Assembly: GCA_017303675.1 (NCBI GenBank)
Contig: JAFLBX010000001.1
Location: 1,437,970-1,501,969, forward strand
Direction: 5' to 3'
DNA: 64,000 nucleotides
DNA from: Ignavibacteria bacterium
GTDB taxonomy: Bacteria; Bacteroidota; Ignavibacteria; Tepidaquicellales; OLB5
Of the stretch, positions 18,055-27,325 are shown one piece after another. The notes below the pieces were generated by a model, which was not told the DNA's origin, searched no databases, and saw only the letters and a program-made list of their open reading frames with translations. Numbering within the stretch: position 1 is the stretch's first letter; every line of letters starts with the position of its first letter. The position numbers were made by a program, and so were the translations under genes.

Positions 18055-18843
18055 TTAGTTCAGTTTGAAGCTAAATGGCACGTTTACCCAAACCTTTACC
18101 GGTTTATTGCTTTGCAAGCCGGGGGTAAACTGCAGCTGTCTTGCTTTATCTTTAACTTCATCATGGAATACTTCCGGTCCGCTTAAGCTGCCAAGCTTTA
18201 TTACATTACCGTCGGGTCCGACAAGAACTTTTACAGTTACTTTTCCCTGTATTCCTGTTTCAACAGCAAGCTCAGGGTAGTTCATTTCAGAACGTACCTG
18301 CGTTAAGTTTATACATTCCGGTGCAACATCAACTTCACTTATGCCATATACATCTTTTGGCGGATCCTTTACAACATCTTTCACCCTGTCATCAATCTTT
18401 ACGTCATCTATTTTTATATTATTATTTGAAGCTATAATAATAGTATCGCCTGTTCTTGATGTTGTTGTATTTATATTATTAAGCTCATCCTGTGTTTTCA
18501 ACACTACGTCATCAGCATCTGATTTCTTTACCGGCTGCGGCTCCAGCGAAGAAAGGTCTTTTACTTTTTGAACAACCTCCTCTTTTACAGGGGGTATTTC
18601 CGTTTCTTCAACAGGCGGAGGAGTGAAATCAACATCTGTGATAATTATAGGCGTTTTAGGATTATATGGGATATCCTTAGCTTTTGATTGATTTATATAA
18701 GCCAGCAGCATATAAGCAGCTATCAATGCAACATGGATTGTTACTGCTACAATAAAGCCTTTCAGGGTATATCCCTGGTGGAGCTTTTTAAGCTCCGGTG
18801 CTCCGTACTTATCGTTGTTTATGAGTGTTATTGTGTCGTACAT
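18055..18843 (-). CDS. TonB family energy transducer
   Basis: Inner-membrane-anchored protein that couples the proton-motive force through ExbBD to TonB-dependent receptors. It has 262 residues: cytoplasmic start, one membrane helix at about 29-50, a proline/valine/glutamate-rich periplasmic spacer (TPPPVEETEIPPV), and a C-terminal TonB domain with VTVKVLVGPDGNV and a NVPFSFKLN ending. A strong GGAGGAAG lies 3 bases before the ATG, one of the clearest ribosome sites here. exbB/exbD are not adjacent. A possible client is the receptor at 58.2 kb. Confidence 0.92.
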   Translation of the reverse strand: MYDTITLINNDKYGAPELKKLHQGYTLKGFIVAVTIHVALIAAYMLLAYINQSKAKDIPYNPKTPIIITDVDFTPPPVEETEIPPVKEEVVQKVKDLSSLEPQPVKKSDADDVVLKTQDELNNINTTTSRTGDTIIIASNNNIKIDDVKIDDRVKDVVKDPPKDVYGISEVDVAPECINLTQVRSEMNYPELAVETGIQGKVTVKVLVGPDGNVIKLGSLSGPEVFHDEVKDKARQLQFTPGLQSNKPVKVWVNVPFSFKLN

Positions 18844-18858
18844 AACTTCCTCCTTATT

Positions 18859-18880
18859 AAGGCTGCTTTATTCCAGCCTT
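18859..18880 (-). promoter_or_regulatory. 5' leader hairpin before tonB
   Basis: AAGGCTG and CAGCCTT form a perfect 7-bp stem with an 8-base loop in the tonB leader, ending 7 bases before the GGAGG ribosome-binding site. It may stabilise the message or affect initiation; only the inverted repeat itself is seen. Confidence 0.4.
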
Positions 18881-18953
18881 TAAAAGTTATACTTTCTGTA
18901 TTTCTTAATGTTCCTGAATATTACAGCTTGAAAAATCAGTAAGCTGAGTATTG

Positions 18954-18984
18954 TTGAAATCATTATTTATTATTCATATTTTGC
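18954..18984 (+). promoter_or_regulatory. Possible promoter of the SdiA-regulated-like lipoprotein gene
   Basis: TTG at 18954-18956, 20 bases, then TATTTTGC at 18977-18984, which matches the Bacteroidetes -7 consensus at 4 of 6 fixed positions. The exact 20-base spacing equals that of the better promoters in this window. The ATG follows 7 bases later. Confidence 0.35.
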
Positions 18985-18991
18985 ATAGAAT

Positions 18992-19927
18992 ATGAAAAGT
19001 AATTTATTCAAAATACTGGCCTTTTTTACGGTTTTAGCAATATTTTCAGCATCAGGCTGCGGTTCAAAAAAACCTCCTAAAGAAAAAGAAAATAACAAAG
19101 AGAAATCTTCGGATATTCAGCAAAAATCCAATGATAAAACCTCATCAGGTAAAAGCAGCCTGGGTGATTACAGCTTTTCTTCGGAAGAGCCTGAGCGTAT
19201 AAGTCTTCCCTCTGAGCTGATTGAAGTTTCAGGGATAACTTTTACCGGCGATAACAGGTTATTTGCTCATGGTGATGAAGACGGTGATATTTATGAAATA
19301 GACCCTGCAACAGGCAAGCTGATCAAAAATTTTTCAATAGGCAGCTTTTTAACTGTCAAAGGAGATTTTGAAGATATTGCATTTGCCCGTGGAAAATTTT
19401 ATTTGGTTGAATCAAAGGGTAAAATTTATGAATTTCCTGAAGGAAGCAGTGGTGAGCTGGTAAAGTTCAATACTTACAAAACCTTTCTAACCGAAAAAAA
19501 CGATGTAGAAGGCCTGTGTTTTGATAATGAAACAAATTCATTGTTATTGGCATGCAAAGGCTCAGGCGGAAAAGAATACGGCAAAGATAAAACAGTATAT
19601 ACATTTTCATTTGATAATATGGAACTGGATCCCGCTCCGCGTTTTATAATTTCAGGTAAAGATATAAAAAATAACAGTGCTGAAGGAAAGTTTAACCCTT
19701 CAGGGATCTCGAAAAATCCTATTAGCGGTACTTTTTTTATCATCGCAGCCAGCGGAAATACAATACTTGAAGTCTCAAAAACAGGAGAGGTACTCGATCA
19801 GGCAGACCTGCCTGAAAAAGTTCACATTCAGGCTGAAGGAATTGCTTTTAAAAGTGACGGTACACTATATATCAGTAATGAAGGAAGAGGTAAACAGGCT
19901 TATATCATAATTTATAAAATGAATTAA
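18992..19927 (+). CDS. SdiA-regulated-like beta-propeller lipoprotein
   Basis: Lipoprotein: signal peptide with SASGC, then a low-complexity charged linker (KKPPKEKENNKE) to about residue 58. The rest resembles the SdiA-regulated/YjiK family, a beta-propeller fold, with repeats such as GDEDGDIYEIDPATGKL, DFEDIAFARGKFYLVES and EGIAFKSDGTLYISNEG. It has 311 residues. A carbohydrate, nucleotide or metal ligand is possible but undetermined. It diverges from tonB. Confidence 0.75.
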   Translation: MKSNLFKILAFFTVLAIFSASGCGSKKPPKEKENNKEKSSDIQQKSNDKTSSGKSSLGDYSFSSEEPERISLPSELIEVSGITFTGDNRLFAHGDEDGDIYEIDPATGKLIKNFSIGSFLTVKGDFEDIAFARGKFYLVESKGKIYEFPEGSSGELVKFNTYKTFLTEKNDVEGLCFDNETNSLLLACKGSGGKEYGKDKTVYTFSFDNMELDPAPRFIISGKDIKNNSAEGKFNPSGISKNPISGTFFIIAASGNTILEVSKTGEVLDQADLPEKVHIQAEGIAFKSDGTLYISNEGRGKQAYIIIYKMN

Positions 19928-20008
19928 TATTTATTTCCCGGCTGTTCAGCATAATATCCATTTTTTTCAATTTGATTACCAGCTTTCATCCAAAAATCCG
20001 GAGGCCAA

Positions 20009-22696
20009 ATGTGTTTTTATAAGAAGCAGTTATTAATCCTTATATTATTTATTTATTTTTTAATTCCATATTTCATGTACTCTCAAACGCCCACTGAGTG
20101 GTTTTCAGGGTATAAAACAATTACCCCGGGGAAGGAATATGAAGCAGGAGCTATCCATGAATTATTTTTTGGCTCACACTGGCGAGAAGTTTGGATAACA
20201 CCTGTGAAGGCGGGTATTGTTGACCTTTCTAAATATGGCGGCGGATTAACCCCTACTGAAAAGGGCGGCGGACTTCAGACAAAAGCTTTGAAATTCAAAG
20301 GCAATGACGGCAAAGAATACAAATTCAGATCTTTGAATAAAGATCCTAAAAAAACCCTTCCTTTAGAGCTTCAGGAATCCATTGCTAAAGATGTGATCCA
20401 GGATCAGATTAGTTCATCAAATCCATATGCAGGTTTTGTTGTTAATCCTATACTTGATGCAGCTGGAGTTTTTCATTCTGAATATACCCTTGTTGTTTTA
20501 CCGGATGACCCGCTGCTTGGTGAATTCAGGAAAGAGTTCAGCGGCTTACCCGGTATTATGGAAATTGTGCCTGATGAAGCTCAGTTTGAAGGTTCTGATA
20601 AAGTTATTGGTACTGTAAAGCTGCTGGATAGGCTCAACAAAGAATTTGATGAATCCGTTGACAGCAGGTCATTTTTAAAAGCAAGGCTGCTTGATATTTT
20701 CTTGGGTGATTGGGACAGGCACAAAGACCAATGGAAATGGATTCGGTATGATAACGGTGATAAAAAAACATATGTACCGTTTCCAATGGATAGAGACCAG
20801 GCATTTTCAAAGTTTGACGGTTTATTGCCTTTCATTGCGGAGCAAAATGTACCACAGCTGAATAATTTTGGATACAGTTTCCCAAAACTGCGGTATATGA
20901 CATGGAGCGGGAGATACCTTGATCAAAGGTTTTTAAGTTTCCTGACTAAAGATACCTGGGATGAAGTTACAAATGATGTGCTTGGAAAATTAACCGATGA
21001 TGTTATAAAAAATGCTGTGAAACAGCTGCCGCCTGAAGTATATAATATTGCTAAAGATGAGATTATTTCTAAGCTTATATCCCGGAGAGATAATCTCAAA
21101 GAAGCTTCCGGTGATTATTATGAACTGGTAAATTCCGTTGTAGATATCTTTCTTACTGATAAGGATGATTTCATCAGGGTGGGATTTAACCCCGTTACAA
21201 ACACTTTCGATTACGGTAAAGAACAAGAGGATTTCACTGAGATAACAATTTTTAAAGGAAAGGAAAGCAGCGAAGGTATTCTGGATAAAAGTGAAATTAT
21301 CAAACAGAAAAGATTCAGCAATGAGCTGACAGAAGAGATAAGGATCTATATGCAGGATGGAGATGATGAATCCGTAATTACCGGGAAATCTGATTATGCG
21401 CCAAAAATAAGGATTATTGGGGGAGATGGCAGGGATATTGTAAAAAATTCAACCGGTGAAAATATACTTTTTTATGATGACGGAAAAAAATCTGAAACCA
21501 GCGGTAATGTATCTGAGGATAACAGTAAATATGTACCTGAATATGAAAAAATGGAAAAATATTTAAAAAGCAATAAAGACCGGATTTCAAAAGATGAAAG
21601 AAAAAAATATGAAGAGAAAATTGCTAATCTAAAATATGATCCTGTAAATCCTCCTGATAAATTCAATATGTCAAGTTTTATCCCGTTATTTTTATATAAC
21701 CCGGATATTGGTCCCTTATTTGGCGGAACTTACAGTTATCGCAAATATGGTTTCAGGATGGATCCGTATTTATATAAACTTAACTTTACTGCAGGTTACG
21801 CGCCTAAAAAAAAGAGCCTGACCGGTTTAGTGGCAGATCTGGATTTCGACTTTAACGGAATATTAAAGAATGCAACCGTTAATTTTCATTTCAGAAAGTC
21901 CGGGCTTGAAATAAATAATTACTTTGGGCAGGGGAATAATTCTTTATTCAATAATAATGAATATGAAAGTAATCAATACGAGGTTATTCATGAGGAGTTT
22001 ACTTTGGATCCATCTGTTACCTGGCCCGGAAACAGTATTTTGAATTACAGGGCTGGTATTACTTATAAAAATTTTGATGTCAAACAAAGTGATACTATTG
22101 ATTATACATTAACCGGTGTAACAACATCACCCGTAAATCTCATGGGCTTTAATGCCGGTATTACCCTTGATGCCCGGGATCATAGAACAGCCCCCTTCAA
22201 GGGATATTTCTTACAGGTAAACGGAGCTTACTTTCCCGGATTGTTTGAGAAAAATTATAGTTTTGGCAGGGTATCTGGCGACCTGAGGGGATATTTGGGA
22301 TATAAGCAAAATATATCTCTTGGCATCAGGCTATGGGGAGAAAAAATTATCGGAGATTATCCGTTTTTTGAATCAGCTTTTTTGGGAGGTTCCCGGCTCT
22401 TGAGAGGATTTGCAGGAGAAAGATTTGCCGGTGATGGTGCTTTATTGGGTTCTGCAGAGCTGAGACTAAAGCTGTTTGATATGAATATTCTTTTACCTGA
22501 AACTGTAGGGATTTTTACATTTGCTGAATCAGGAAGGGTTTTTGTAAAAGGGGAATCATCCAATTTATGGCATACAAGCTATGGTGCCGGAATTTTTATG
22601 TTTTTACTAAACCGGGATATTACATTCAGGTTCACCGCTGCAAGATCTAAAGAAAGACAAAAGGTATTTTATTTCGGAACCGGGTTTTCATTCTAA
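20009..22696 (+). CDS. Omp85/BamA-type outer-membrane barrel with kinase-like N-terminal domain
   Basis: 895 residues. Signal peptide ends near SQTPTEW (residue 25). Residues about 30-420 resemble a HipA/Fam20C-like kinase fold: a basic N-lobe-like strand set (KALKFKGNDGKEYKFRSL), then LLDIFLGDWDRHKDQW with Asp236-Arg-His238 as candidate catalytic loop and Asp261 in PMDRDQAF as candidate metal-binding aspartate. From about 590 to the end is an Omp85/surface-antigen barrel that ends in Phe. GGAGG lies 5 bases before the ATG. Related Bacteroidetes proteins sharing the GDWDRHxDQW motif are often annotated as metallophosphoesterases or outer-membrane proteins; no metallophosphatase motifs are seen here. 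The kinase reading is an inference from motif pattern. Confidence 0.75.
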   Translation: MCFYKKQLLILILFIYFLIPYFMYSQTPTEWFSGYKTITPGKEYEAGAIHELFFGSHWREVWITPVKAGIVDLSKYGGGLTPTEKGGGLQTKALKFKGNDGKEYKFRSLNKDPKKTLPLELQESIAKDVIQDQISSSNPYAGFVVNPILDAAGVFHSEYTLVVLPDDPLLGEFRKEFSGLPGIMEIVPDEAQFEGSDKVIGTVKLLDRLNKEFDESVDSRSFLKARLLDIFLGDWDRHKDQWKWIRYDNGDKKTYVPFPMDRDQAFSKFDGLLPFIAEQNVPQLNNFGYSFPKLRYMTWSGRYLDQRFLSFLTKDTWDEVTNDVLGKLTDDVIKNAVKQLPPEVYNIAKDEIISKLISRRDNLKEASGDYYELVNSVVDIFLTDKDDFIRVGFNPVTNTFDYGKEQEDFTEITIFKGKESSEGILDKSEIIKQKRFSNELTEEIRIYMQDGDDESVITGKSDYAPKIRIIGGDGRDIVKNSTGENILFYDDGKKSETSGNVSEDNSKYVPEYEKMEKYLKSNKDRISKDERKKYEEKIANLKYDPVNPPDKFNMSSFIPLFLYNPDIGPLFGGTYSYRKYGFRMDPYLYKLNFTAGYAPKKKSLTGLVADLDFDFNGILKNATVNFHFRKSGLEINNYFGQGNNSLFNNNEYESNQYEVIHEEFTLDPSVTWPGNSILNYRAGITYKNFDVKQSDTIDYTLTGVTTSPVNLMGFNAGITLDARDHRTAPFKGYFLQVNGAYFPGLFEKNYSFGRVSGDLRGYLGYKQNISLGIRLWGEKIIGDYPFFESAFLGGSRLLRGFAGERFAGDGALLGSAELRLKLFDMNILLPETVGIFTFAESGRVFVKGESSNLWHTSYGAGIFMFLLNRDITFRFTAARSKERQKVFYFGTGFSF

Positions 22697-22697
22697 G

Positions 22698-23561
22698 CTA
22701 AAATCCGTAAACAATATTTATACCGTTTATAGTGGGAGAAAAAGAGAAACCCCCGCCTTTTTTCAGCTTTTGTTTTTCATGCTTTTCCCTCTCACGCTCC
22801 CTGCTTAATACAAACATTGAAGAACCAAAACCCAAAGCTGCGCCAAAAAATACATCGCTGAACCAATGCTTATCGTAATGCAGCCTGGCATAACCTGTTA
22901 GCGCTGCAAAGGAATATAATATACCCCTGGCCCACCATGTATCAATCTGTTCGGCAAGTATTGTAGAAGTGGCAAATGCTACCACAGTATGCCCCGAAGG
23001 AAAAGATTGTGTATCACCGGCAGAATTGAACCATGAAAATTCATACTGGCTGCCCGATGAACTGAAAGGACGGTGTCTTCCAGTTGCGTATCTTAATGCC
23101 ATCGTTAGTGTACCTGAATAAACCAGTGACTGGATCAGCATTCTGCCCGTTTTTCTTAATTCACTTTCCCTTGCCAGCAGGCCGAATGTGTACATTGCTC
23201 CCCCTAAAATACTGGGATATTGTACGTAACCGTAAAAAGTCGGCCCATCCAGAAAATTTCCGGCGTATTTTTCAGGTCCGGGAACAGAAAATTCTTTTCG
23301 AATTTCGTCATCAAGCGGTGATACCAGTGCTGTTGTGCCGATAACTGCAGATGTATAAATTAAATTTTTGCTGCTTGTGAACGGAGCAGCGTAAAATGCT
23401 CCCCAGTCAATAGCGAAATATTTCAGATCATAACCAAGATCTTTAATAATAGTGGATTTTGAGTGTTTTAAAGAGTTTTTTTTAAGTGTAACAGTCGAAT
23501 CTGAATAAGAAACATAATTTATCGCTAATAAGAAAAATAGACAACCGGCTAATTGTTTCAT
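22698..23561 (-). CDS. Secreted PAP2-family phosphatase
   Basis: Lipid or pyrophosphate phosphatase of the PAP2 (phosphatidic acid phosphatase type 2) family. It has 287 residues. Signal peptide at the N-terminus; several moderately hydrophobic segments. All three catalytic motifs are seen: R157-x6-R164-P165 (RYATGRHRP), P188-S-G-H191, and R226-x5-H232-x3-D236. Candidate substrates are undecaprenyl pyrophosphate or lipid A phosphates; not resolvable here. One base separates its stop from that of the converging Omp85 gene. Confidence 0.88.
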   Translation of the reverse strand: MKQLAGCLFFLLAINYVSYSDSTVTLKKNSLKHSKSTIIKDLGYDLKYFAIDWGAFYAAPFTSSKNLIYTSAVIGTTALVSPLDDEIRKEFSVPGPEKYAGNFLDGPTFYGYVQYPSILGGAMYTFGLLARESELRKTGRMLIQSLVYSGTLTMALRYATGRHRPFSSSGSQYEFSWFNSAGDTQSFPSGHTVVAFATSTILAEQIDTWWARGILYSFAALTGYARLHYDKHWFSDVFFGAALGFGSSMFVLSREREREKHEKQKLKKGGGFSFSPTINGINIVYGF

Positions 23562-23641
23562 TAATTTACTGAATTAATATTATCATAAATTATTTATAAA
23601 TTAACGGGTTTTAAGAACTAAGACAAGTATATAATCAATCT

Positions 23642-24688
23642 ATGTCATTTAAAAAAAATACAGCGGTCAAGCTTAAAAATATTTTATACGTGACATTTTT
23701 CGGCGGAATTATTGGTACTTTGTTTACCTGTATTGCTTTCGGGTTTGATATCGAGCGGGCAATTAAAGGTTTTATTGCAGGTATAATGATCACTTCACTT
23801 AGTGCATATTTTGAAACTTTTATTTTTAAAGGAAAATTAAAAAAGCTCAGATTCTCAATAATTTTACTGTTGCGGTCATTGACTTATATTACAATAATTT
23901 CATTTTCAGTGCTTCTGGTTTGGATAGTTCATGAATCTATGTTAAACAGCAGGGGATTAATTGCGACAATATTAACTGATGATTTCAGGAAATTTATTAC
24001 AGGGGTTTTTCCGTTTATTTTTTTATTCGCCTTTTCTTTCAGCTTTTTAATGAATTTTCTTATCCAAATTAATGACCTGCTGGGCAAAGGTGTGCTTTTA
24101 AGCTATATAACTGGTAAATATCACAAACCGAAGATGGAAGAAAGGTTCTTTATGTTCCTTGATCTTGAATCTTCAACAACTATTGCTGAAACTATAGGTC
24201 CGCTGAAATATCATGAATTCATGAACAGCTATTTTTTTGATATAAACGATCCGATCATAGAATCTAAAGGTGAAATTTATCAATATGTTGGTGATGAAGT
24301 GGTTATCAGCTGGAAAAAAAGCAGCGGCATCAAGAATCTAAACTGTATAAAGTGTTATTTTGATATTAAAAGGAAAATAGATTCACTGCAGGATAAATAT
24401 ATTAAAGATTTCGGTTTGATACCCGGGTTTAAAGGTGGTATACATTATGGCGAAGTTGTTATCGGTGAAGTTGGTGATTCACGCAAAGAAATAGTATTTC
24501 ACGGTGATGTTATGAATACTGCTTCGCGTATCCAGGGACAGGCTAAGGTGTTTAACCGGCAGCTGCTGATCTCAGAAGATGCCTTAAAATATCTGAATCT
24601 AAGGGATGTTTATAAATCTGCTGATCTTGGTATTTTTAAGCTGAAAGGTAAAGAAACAGAAACAGTTATTTATGATATTACTGAATAA
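23642..24688 (+). CDS. Membrane class III nucleotide cyclase with unusual base-recognition residues
   Basis: Predicted to make a cyclic nucleotide. It has 348 residues: about four membrane helices in residues 10-145, then a class III catalytic domain. Metal ligands are Asp174 (FLDLESST) and Asp218 (YVGDEVV), and the transition-state pair is Asn292/Arg296 (NTASRIQ). At the positions that select adenine in classical enzymes (Lys and Asp), I read Gln214 (IYQYVGD) and Val285 (IVFHGD). Similar motifs are known in Bacteroidetes-type cyclases, so the product may not be cAMP. It converges on ppk1 with 2 bases between stops. Confidence 0.88.
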   Translation: MSFKKNTAVKLKNILYVTFFGGIIGTLFTCIAFGFDIERAIKGFIAGIMITSLSAYFETFIFKGKLKKLRFSIILLLRSLTYITIISFSVLLVWIVHESMLNSRGLIATILTDDFRKFITGVFPFIFLFAFSFSFLMNFLIQINDLLGKGVLLSYITGKYHKPKMEERFFMFLDLESSTTIAETIGPLKYHEFMNSYFFDINDPIIESKGEIYQYVGDEVVISWKKSSGIKNLNCIKCYFDIKRKIDSLQDKYIKDFGLIPGFKGGIHYGEVVIGEVGDSRKEIVFHGDVMNTASRIQGQAKVFNRQLLISEDALKYLNLRDVYKSADLGIFKLKGKETETVIYDITE

Positions 24689-24690
24689 TA

Positions 24691-26757
24691 TCATTTAAAA
24701 TGCTTCATGTAATCATATATTTCATACTGAGATCTGTGATCTTGAGGGCTTTCGGTTTTACGGTATGTGTTTGTCTGCTTTTCATCAATCAATCTGGCCT
24801 TTACATTATCATTTAGCTTAATATTTACAATATGTTTTATCATGTTTTTCAGCTCGGTATTATATACCGGGAAAGCAACTTCAATTCTTCTGCTTAAATT
24901 ACGTTTCATCCAGTCTGCACTTGATAAATATATTTTTTCATCACCCCCGTTATTAAAAATATATACCCTGTCATGTTCAAGGAACCTGTCTATTATGCTT
25001 ATACCCCTGATATTTTCACTCATTTGTTTAACACCCGGAATAAGGCAGCATATACCGCGGACAATCATATTTACTTTAACCCCTGCAGCACTTGCCTCAT
25101 AAAGCTTTTTTATCATCCTTTCATCTTCCAGGCTGTTAAGCTTAATTGTTATTGCAGCAGGCAGGCCTTTTTGGGCAAATGCAATTTCATTTTCTACCAT
25201 CGCCTGGAAGCCCTGGCGCATTCCATAATGTGCAACCAGCAAGTGTTTGAATTCATACCCGTTTTCTTTGCCTTCAAGGGCTTCAAATACTTTGCCAACT
25301 TCGTCGGCCAGTTCTGGATTAGCAGTAAAAAAACCGTAATCGGTGTATAACCTAGCGGTTTTTTCATTAAAATTTCCTGTGGAAAGATATGCGTAATTTT
25401 TTTCAGTATTATTTTCCATACGCGTTATTAGGGCAATCTTGGCATGTACTTTTAATCCCGGTAAGCTGTAAAGAACCTTCACGCCGGCTTTCTGCATTTC
25501 TTCTGCGCTTTTAATGTTGATCTCTTCATCAAAACGGGCTTTAATTTCCACAAATGCAGTTACATCTTTTCCGCGGTGAGCAGCTTTTATAAGAGCGTTC
25601 ACTATCTTTGAATCCTTAGCAACCCTGTATTGTGTGATCTTTATTGATCTCACATCAGGATCTTTTGCTGCCTGTTCAAAAGCATTAATAACATAATCGT
25701 ATGACTGATAAGGAAAGTATAAAAGCTGGTCTTTTTCTGATGCTGAATCAAATATATTCTTTTTTATATCCAGCTCTTTTGATTTAAGGGGTTTCATCTC
25801 CGGGTAATTCAGCTCATTCATTCCCGGGTTCGGAAAAGTAAAAAAGTCGCTGAAGTTATGATACTTGCCCCCGGGATAAAGATCTTCATCAGAAAGTAAG
25901 AGTGCTTCTTTAAGAAAATTCAGAAATGAAGCCGGCATTGACCTGTCATACAGGAATCTTGAAGGAGCTCCGCTGGAGCGCTTTGCCAGGCTTTTTTTCA
26001 TTTTATCCAGCAGATTTCCTGAAAATTCATCTTCAATATAAAGTTCTGCATCTCGTGTTAATTTTACTGCATAAGATTCATGTACGTTATATCCATAAAA
26101 AATATTTGGCAGAAAGTAACGGATAATATCATCCAGGAACATGATATAGTTATTGTTGCCTATCTTAGGCAGAAGAATGAACCTATCAATGTGATTTGTC
26201 GGAATTTCTACAATTGCTGAAAGGTACCGCTTATTTTTTAGTTGTTTATCGGTTCTGTTATTCTGTTTTGAAGATAATTTAACGGCAAGGTAAAGCCTTT
26301 GATTCCTTAAAAACGGAGTGATCTTCTTTTTGGCAATTATCATAGGCATAATATGCGGCACAACCTGTGAATTGAAGAGTTCCGATATAAATTCTTTTTG
26401 TACAATGTTTAACTGTGTGTGATCTACCAGGTATATATTATTTTGTTCAAGCTCAGGCCTGATAACATCAGCAAATGTTTTGCCGTATTCTTCCTGCATT
26501 TTAACTACAGTCTTATGCAGCTTTTCAAGAAGCTTTTCCACATCAAACTTCAGCTCTTTTTGTGTTTTCTTTTTTAGATCCAGCAATGATCTTAAAGAAG
26601 CCACGCGAACGCGGAAAAATTCATCCAGGTTTGATGAAAAGATCGCAAGGAATTTTATTTTTTCATAAAGCGGTGTTGCAGGATCTTTTGCTTCCTGTAA
26701 TACCCGGTGATTGAATGATAGCCAGCTTAATTCGCGGTTAAAAAATTTATATTCCAT
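24691..26757 (-). CDS. ppk1: Polyphosphate kinase 1
   Basis: Makes inorganic polyphosphate from ATP, through a phosphohistidine intermediate. It has 688 residues, full length, with the four-domain PPK1 order. The start MEYKFFNRELSWLSFNHRVLQEA is the family N-terminus; the catalytic region has VEIKARFDE and PGLKVHAKIALITR, whose histidine is the autophosphorylated residue, followed by YLSTGNFNEKTARLYTDYG. It begins inside the end of the sixA-like gene (11-base overlap), so both are probably expressed together. Confidence 0.97.
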   Translation of the reverse strand: MEYKFFNRELSWLSFNHRVLQEAKDPATPLYEKIKFLAIFSSNLDEFFRVRVASLRSLLDLKKKTQKELKFDVEKLLEKLHKTVVKMQEEYGKTFADVIRPELEQNNIYLVDHTQLNIVQKEFISELFNSQVVPHIMPMIIAKKKITPFLRNQRLYLAVKLSSKQNNRTDKQLKNKRYLSAIVEIPTNHIDRFILLPKIGNNNYIMFLDDIIRYFLPNIFYGYNVHESYAVKLTRDAELYIEDEFSGNLLDKMKKSLAKRSSGAPSRFLYDRSMPASFLNFLKEALLLSDEDLYPGGKYHNFSDFFTFPNPGMNELNYPEMKPLKSKELDIKKNIFDSASEKDQLLYFPYQSYDYVINAFEQAAKDPDVRSIKITQYRVAKDSKIVNALIKAAHRGKDVTAFVEIKARFDEEINIKSAEEMQKAGVKVLYSLPGLKVHAKIALITRMENNTEKNYAYLSTGNFNEKTARLYTDYGFFTANPELADEVGKVFEALEGKENGYEFKHLLVAHYGMRQGFQAMVENEIAFAQKGLPAAITIKLNSLEDERMIKKLYEASAAGVKVNMIVRGICCLIPGVKQMSENIRGISIIDRFLEHDRVYIFNNGGDEKIYLSSADWMKRNLSRRIEVAFPVYNTELKNMIKHIVNIKLNDNVKARLIDEKQTNTYRKTESPQDHRSQYEIYDYMKHFK

Positions 26758-27250
26758 TTTTAAACATTTTTGGATAGATGAAGTATTGTAAATTTCCTTT
26801 AGTATTCTGAATCTCCTGCCAGTTTTTAATTACAAAACTTATCTTGACTATTCCGCAGGTAGGAATATTTTGAATATCTGAATTACTTATATAATTTGCA
26901 AAATCTGTAATTCCGTAGTTATGGCTGAATAACATGACATTTTTATGATCTTTATTGATATTTGAAATAACATCAATGAACTCATTTATTCCGGCCATGT
27001 AAAGATTTTTGTTAACTTCTATATTCTTTGTTTTATAGTCCAGCTTTTCTGCAATTAATTTGGCGGTTTTTAAAGCTCTTTTAGCGGGACTTGAAATGAT
27101 CAAATCCGGGAATTCCTGCTTGTTTTTTAGAATATTTCCCATTAAAGGAGCGTCATTTTTACCCCTTTCATTCAACGGACGTTCTTTATCTGCTAAACCG
27201 GGTTCAGACCAGCTGGATTTGGCATGCCTGCATAAAAATAAGTTCATCAT
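26747..27250 (-). CDS. sixA: SixA-type phosphohistidine phosphatase
   Basis: Histidine-phosphatase-superfamily protein with the catalytic RHG-like motif at the N-terminus (LFLCRHAKSSW), the arrangement of SixA, and ISSPAKRALKTA and MLFSHNYGI motifs for the other active-site residues. The ATG at 27250 gives 167 residues; a longer in-frame start at 27307 would place coding sequence over the TAATTTTG -7 box at 27259-27266, so the shorter start is preferred. It overlaps ppk1 by 11 bases. SixA removes phosphate from histidine in phosphorelay proteins; a role linked to polyphosphate metabolism is possible. Confidence 0.88.
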   Translation of the reverse strand: MMNLFLCRHAKSSWSEPGLADKERPLNERGKNDAPLMGNILKNKQEFPDLIISSPAKRALKTAKLIAEKLDYKTKNIEVNKNLYMAGINEFIDVISNINKDHKNVMLFSHNYGITDFANYISNSDIQNIPTCGIVKISFVIKNWQEIQNTKGNLQYFIYPKMFKNGI

Positions 27251-27258
27251 AAGAATAA

Positions 27259-27266
27259 CAAAATTA
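27259..27266 (-). promoter_or_regulatory. -7 element of the sixA-ppk1 unit
   Basis: TAATTTTG on the minus strand is a full match to TAnnTTTG, 8 bases before the sixA ATG. No TTG lies at the 20-base spacing, so the -33 half is weak. Confidence 0.4.
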
Positions 27267-27312
27267 ACTAAATATAATTTATAATAATACTGAAATTGAA
27301 ATGACAATTAGT

Positions 27313-27320
27313 TAAATTTG
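27313..27320 (+). promoter_or_regulatory. -7 element of the RCK potassium channel gene
   Basis: TAAATTTG is a full match to TAnnTTTG and ends 5 bases before the ATG, which predicts an mRNA with almost no leader. The triplet 20 bases upstream is CTG, one change from TTG. Confidence 0.45.
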
Positions 27321-27325
27321 TTTAT

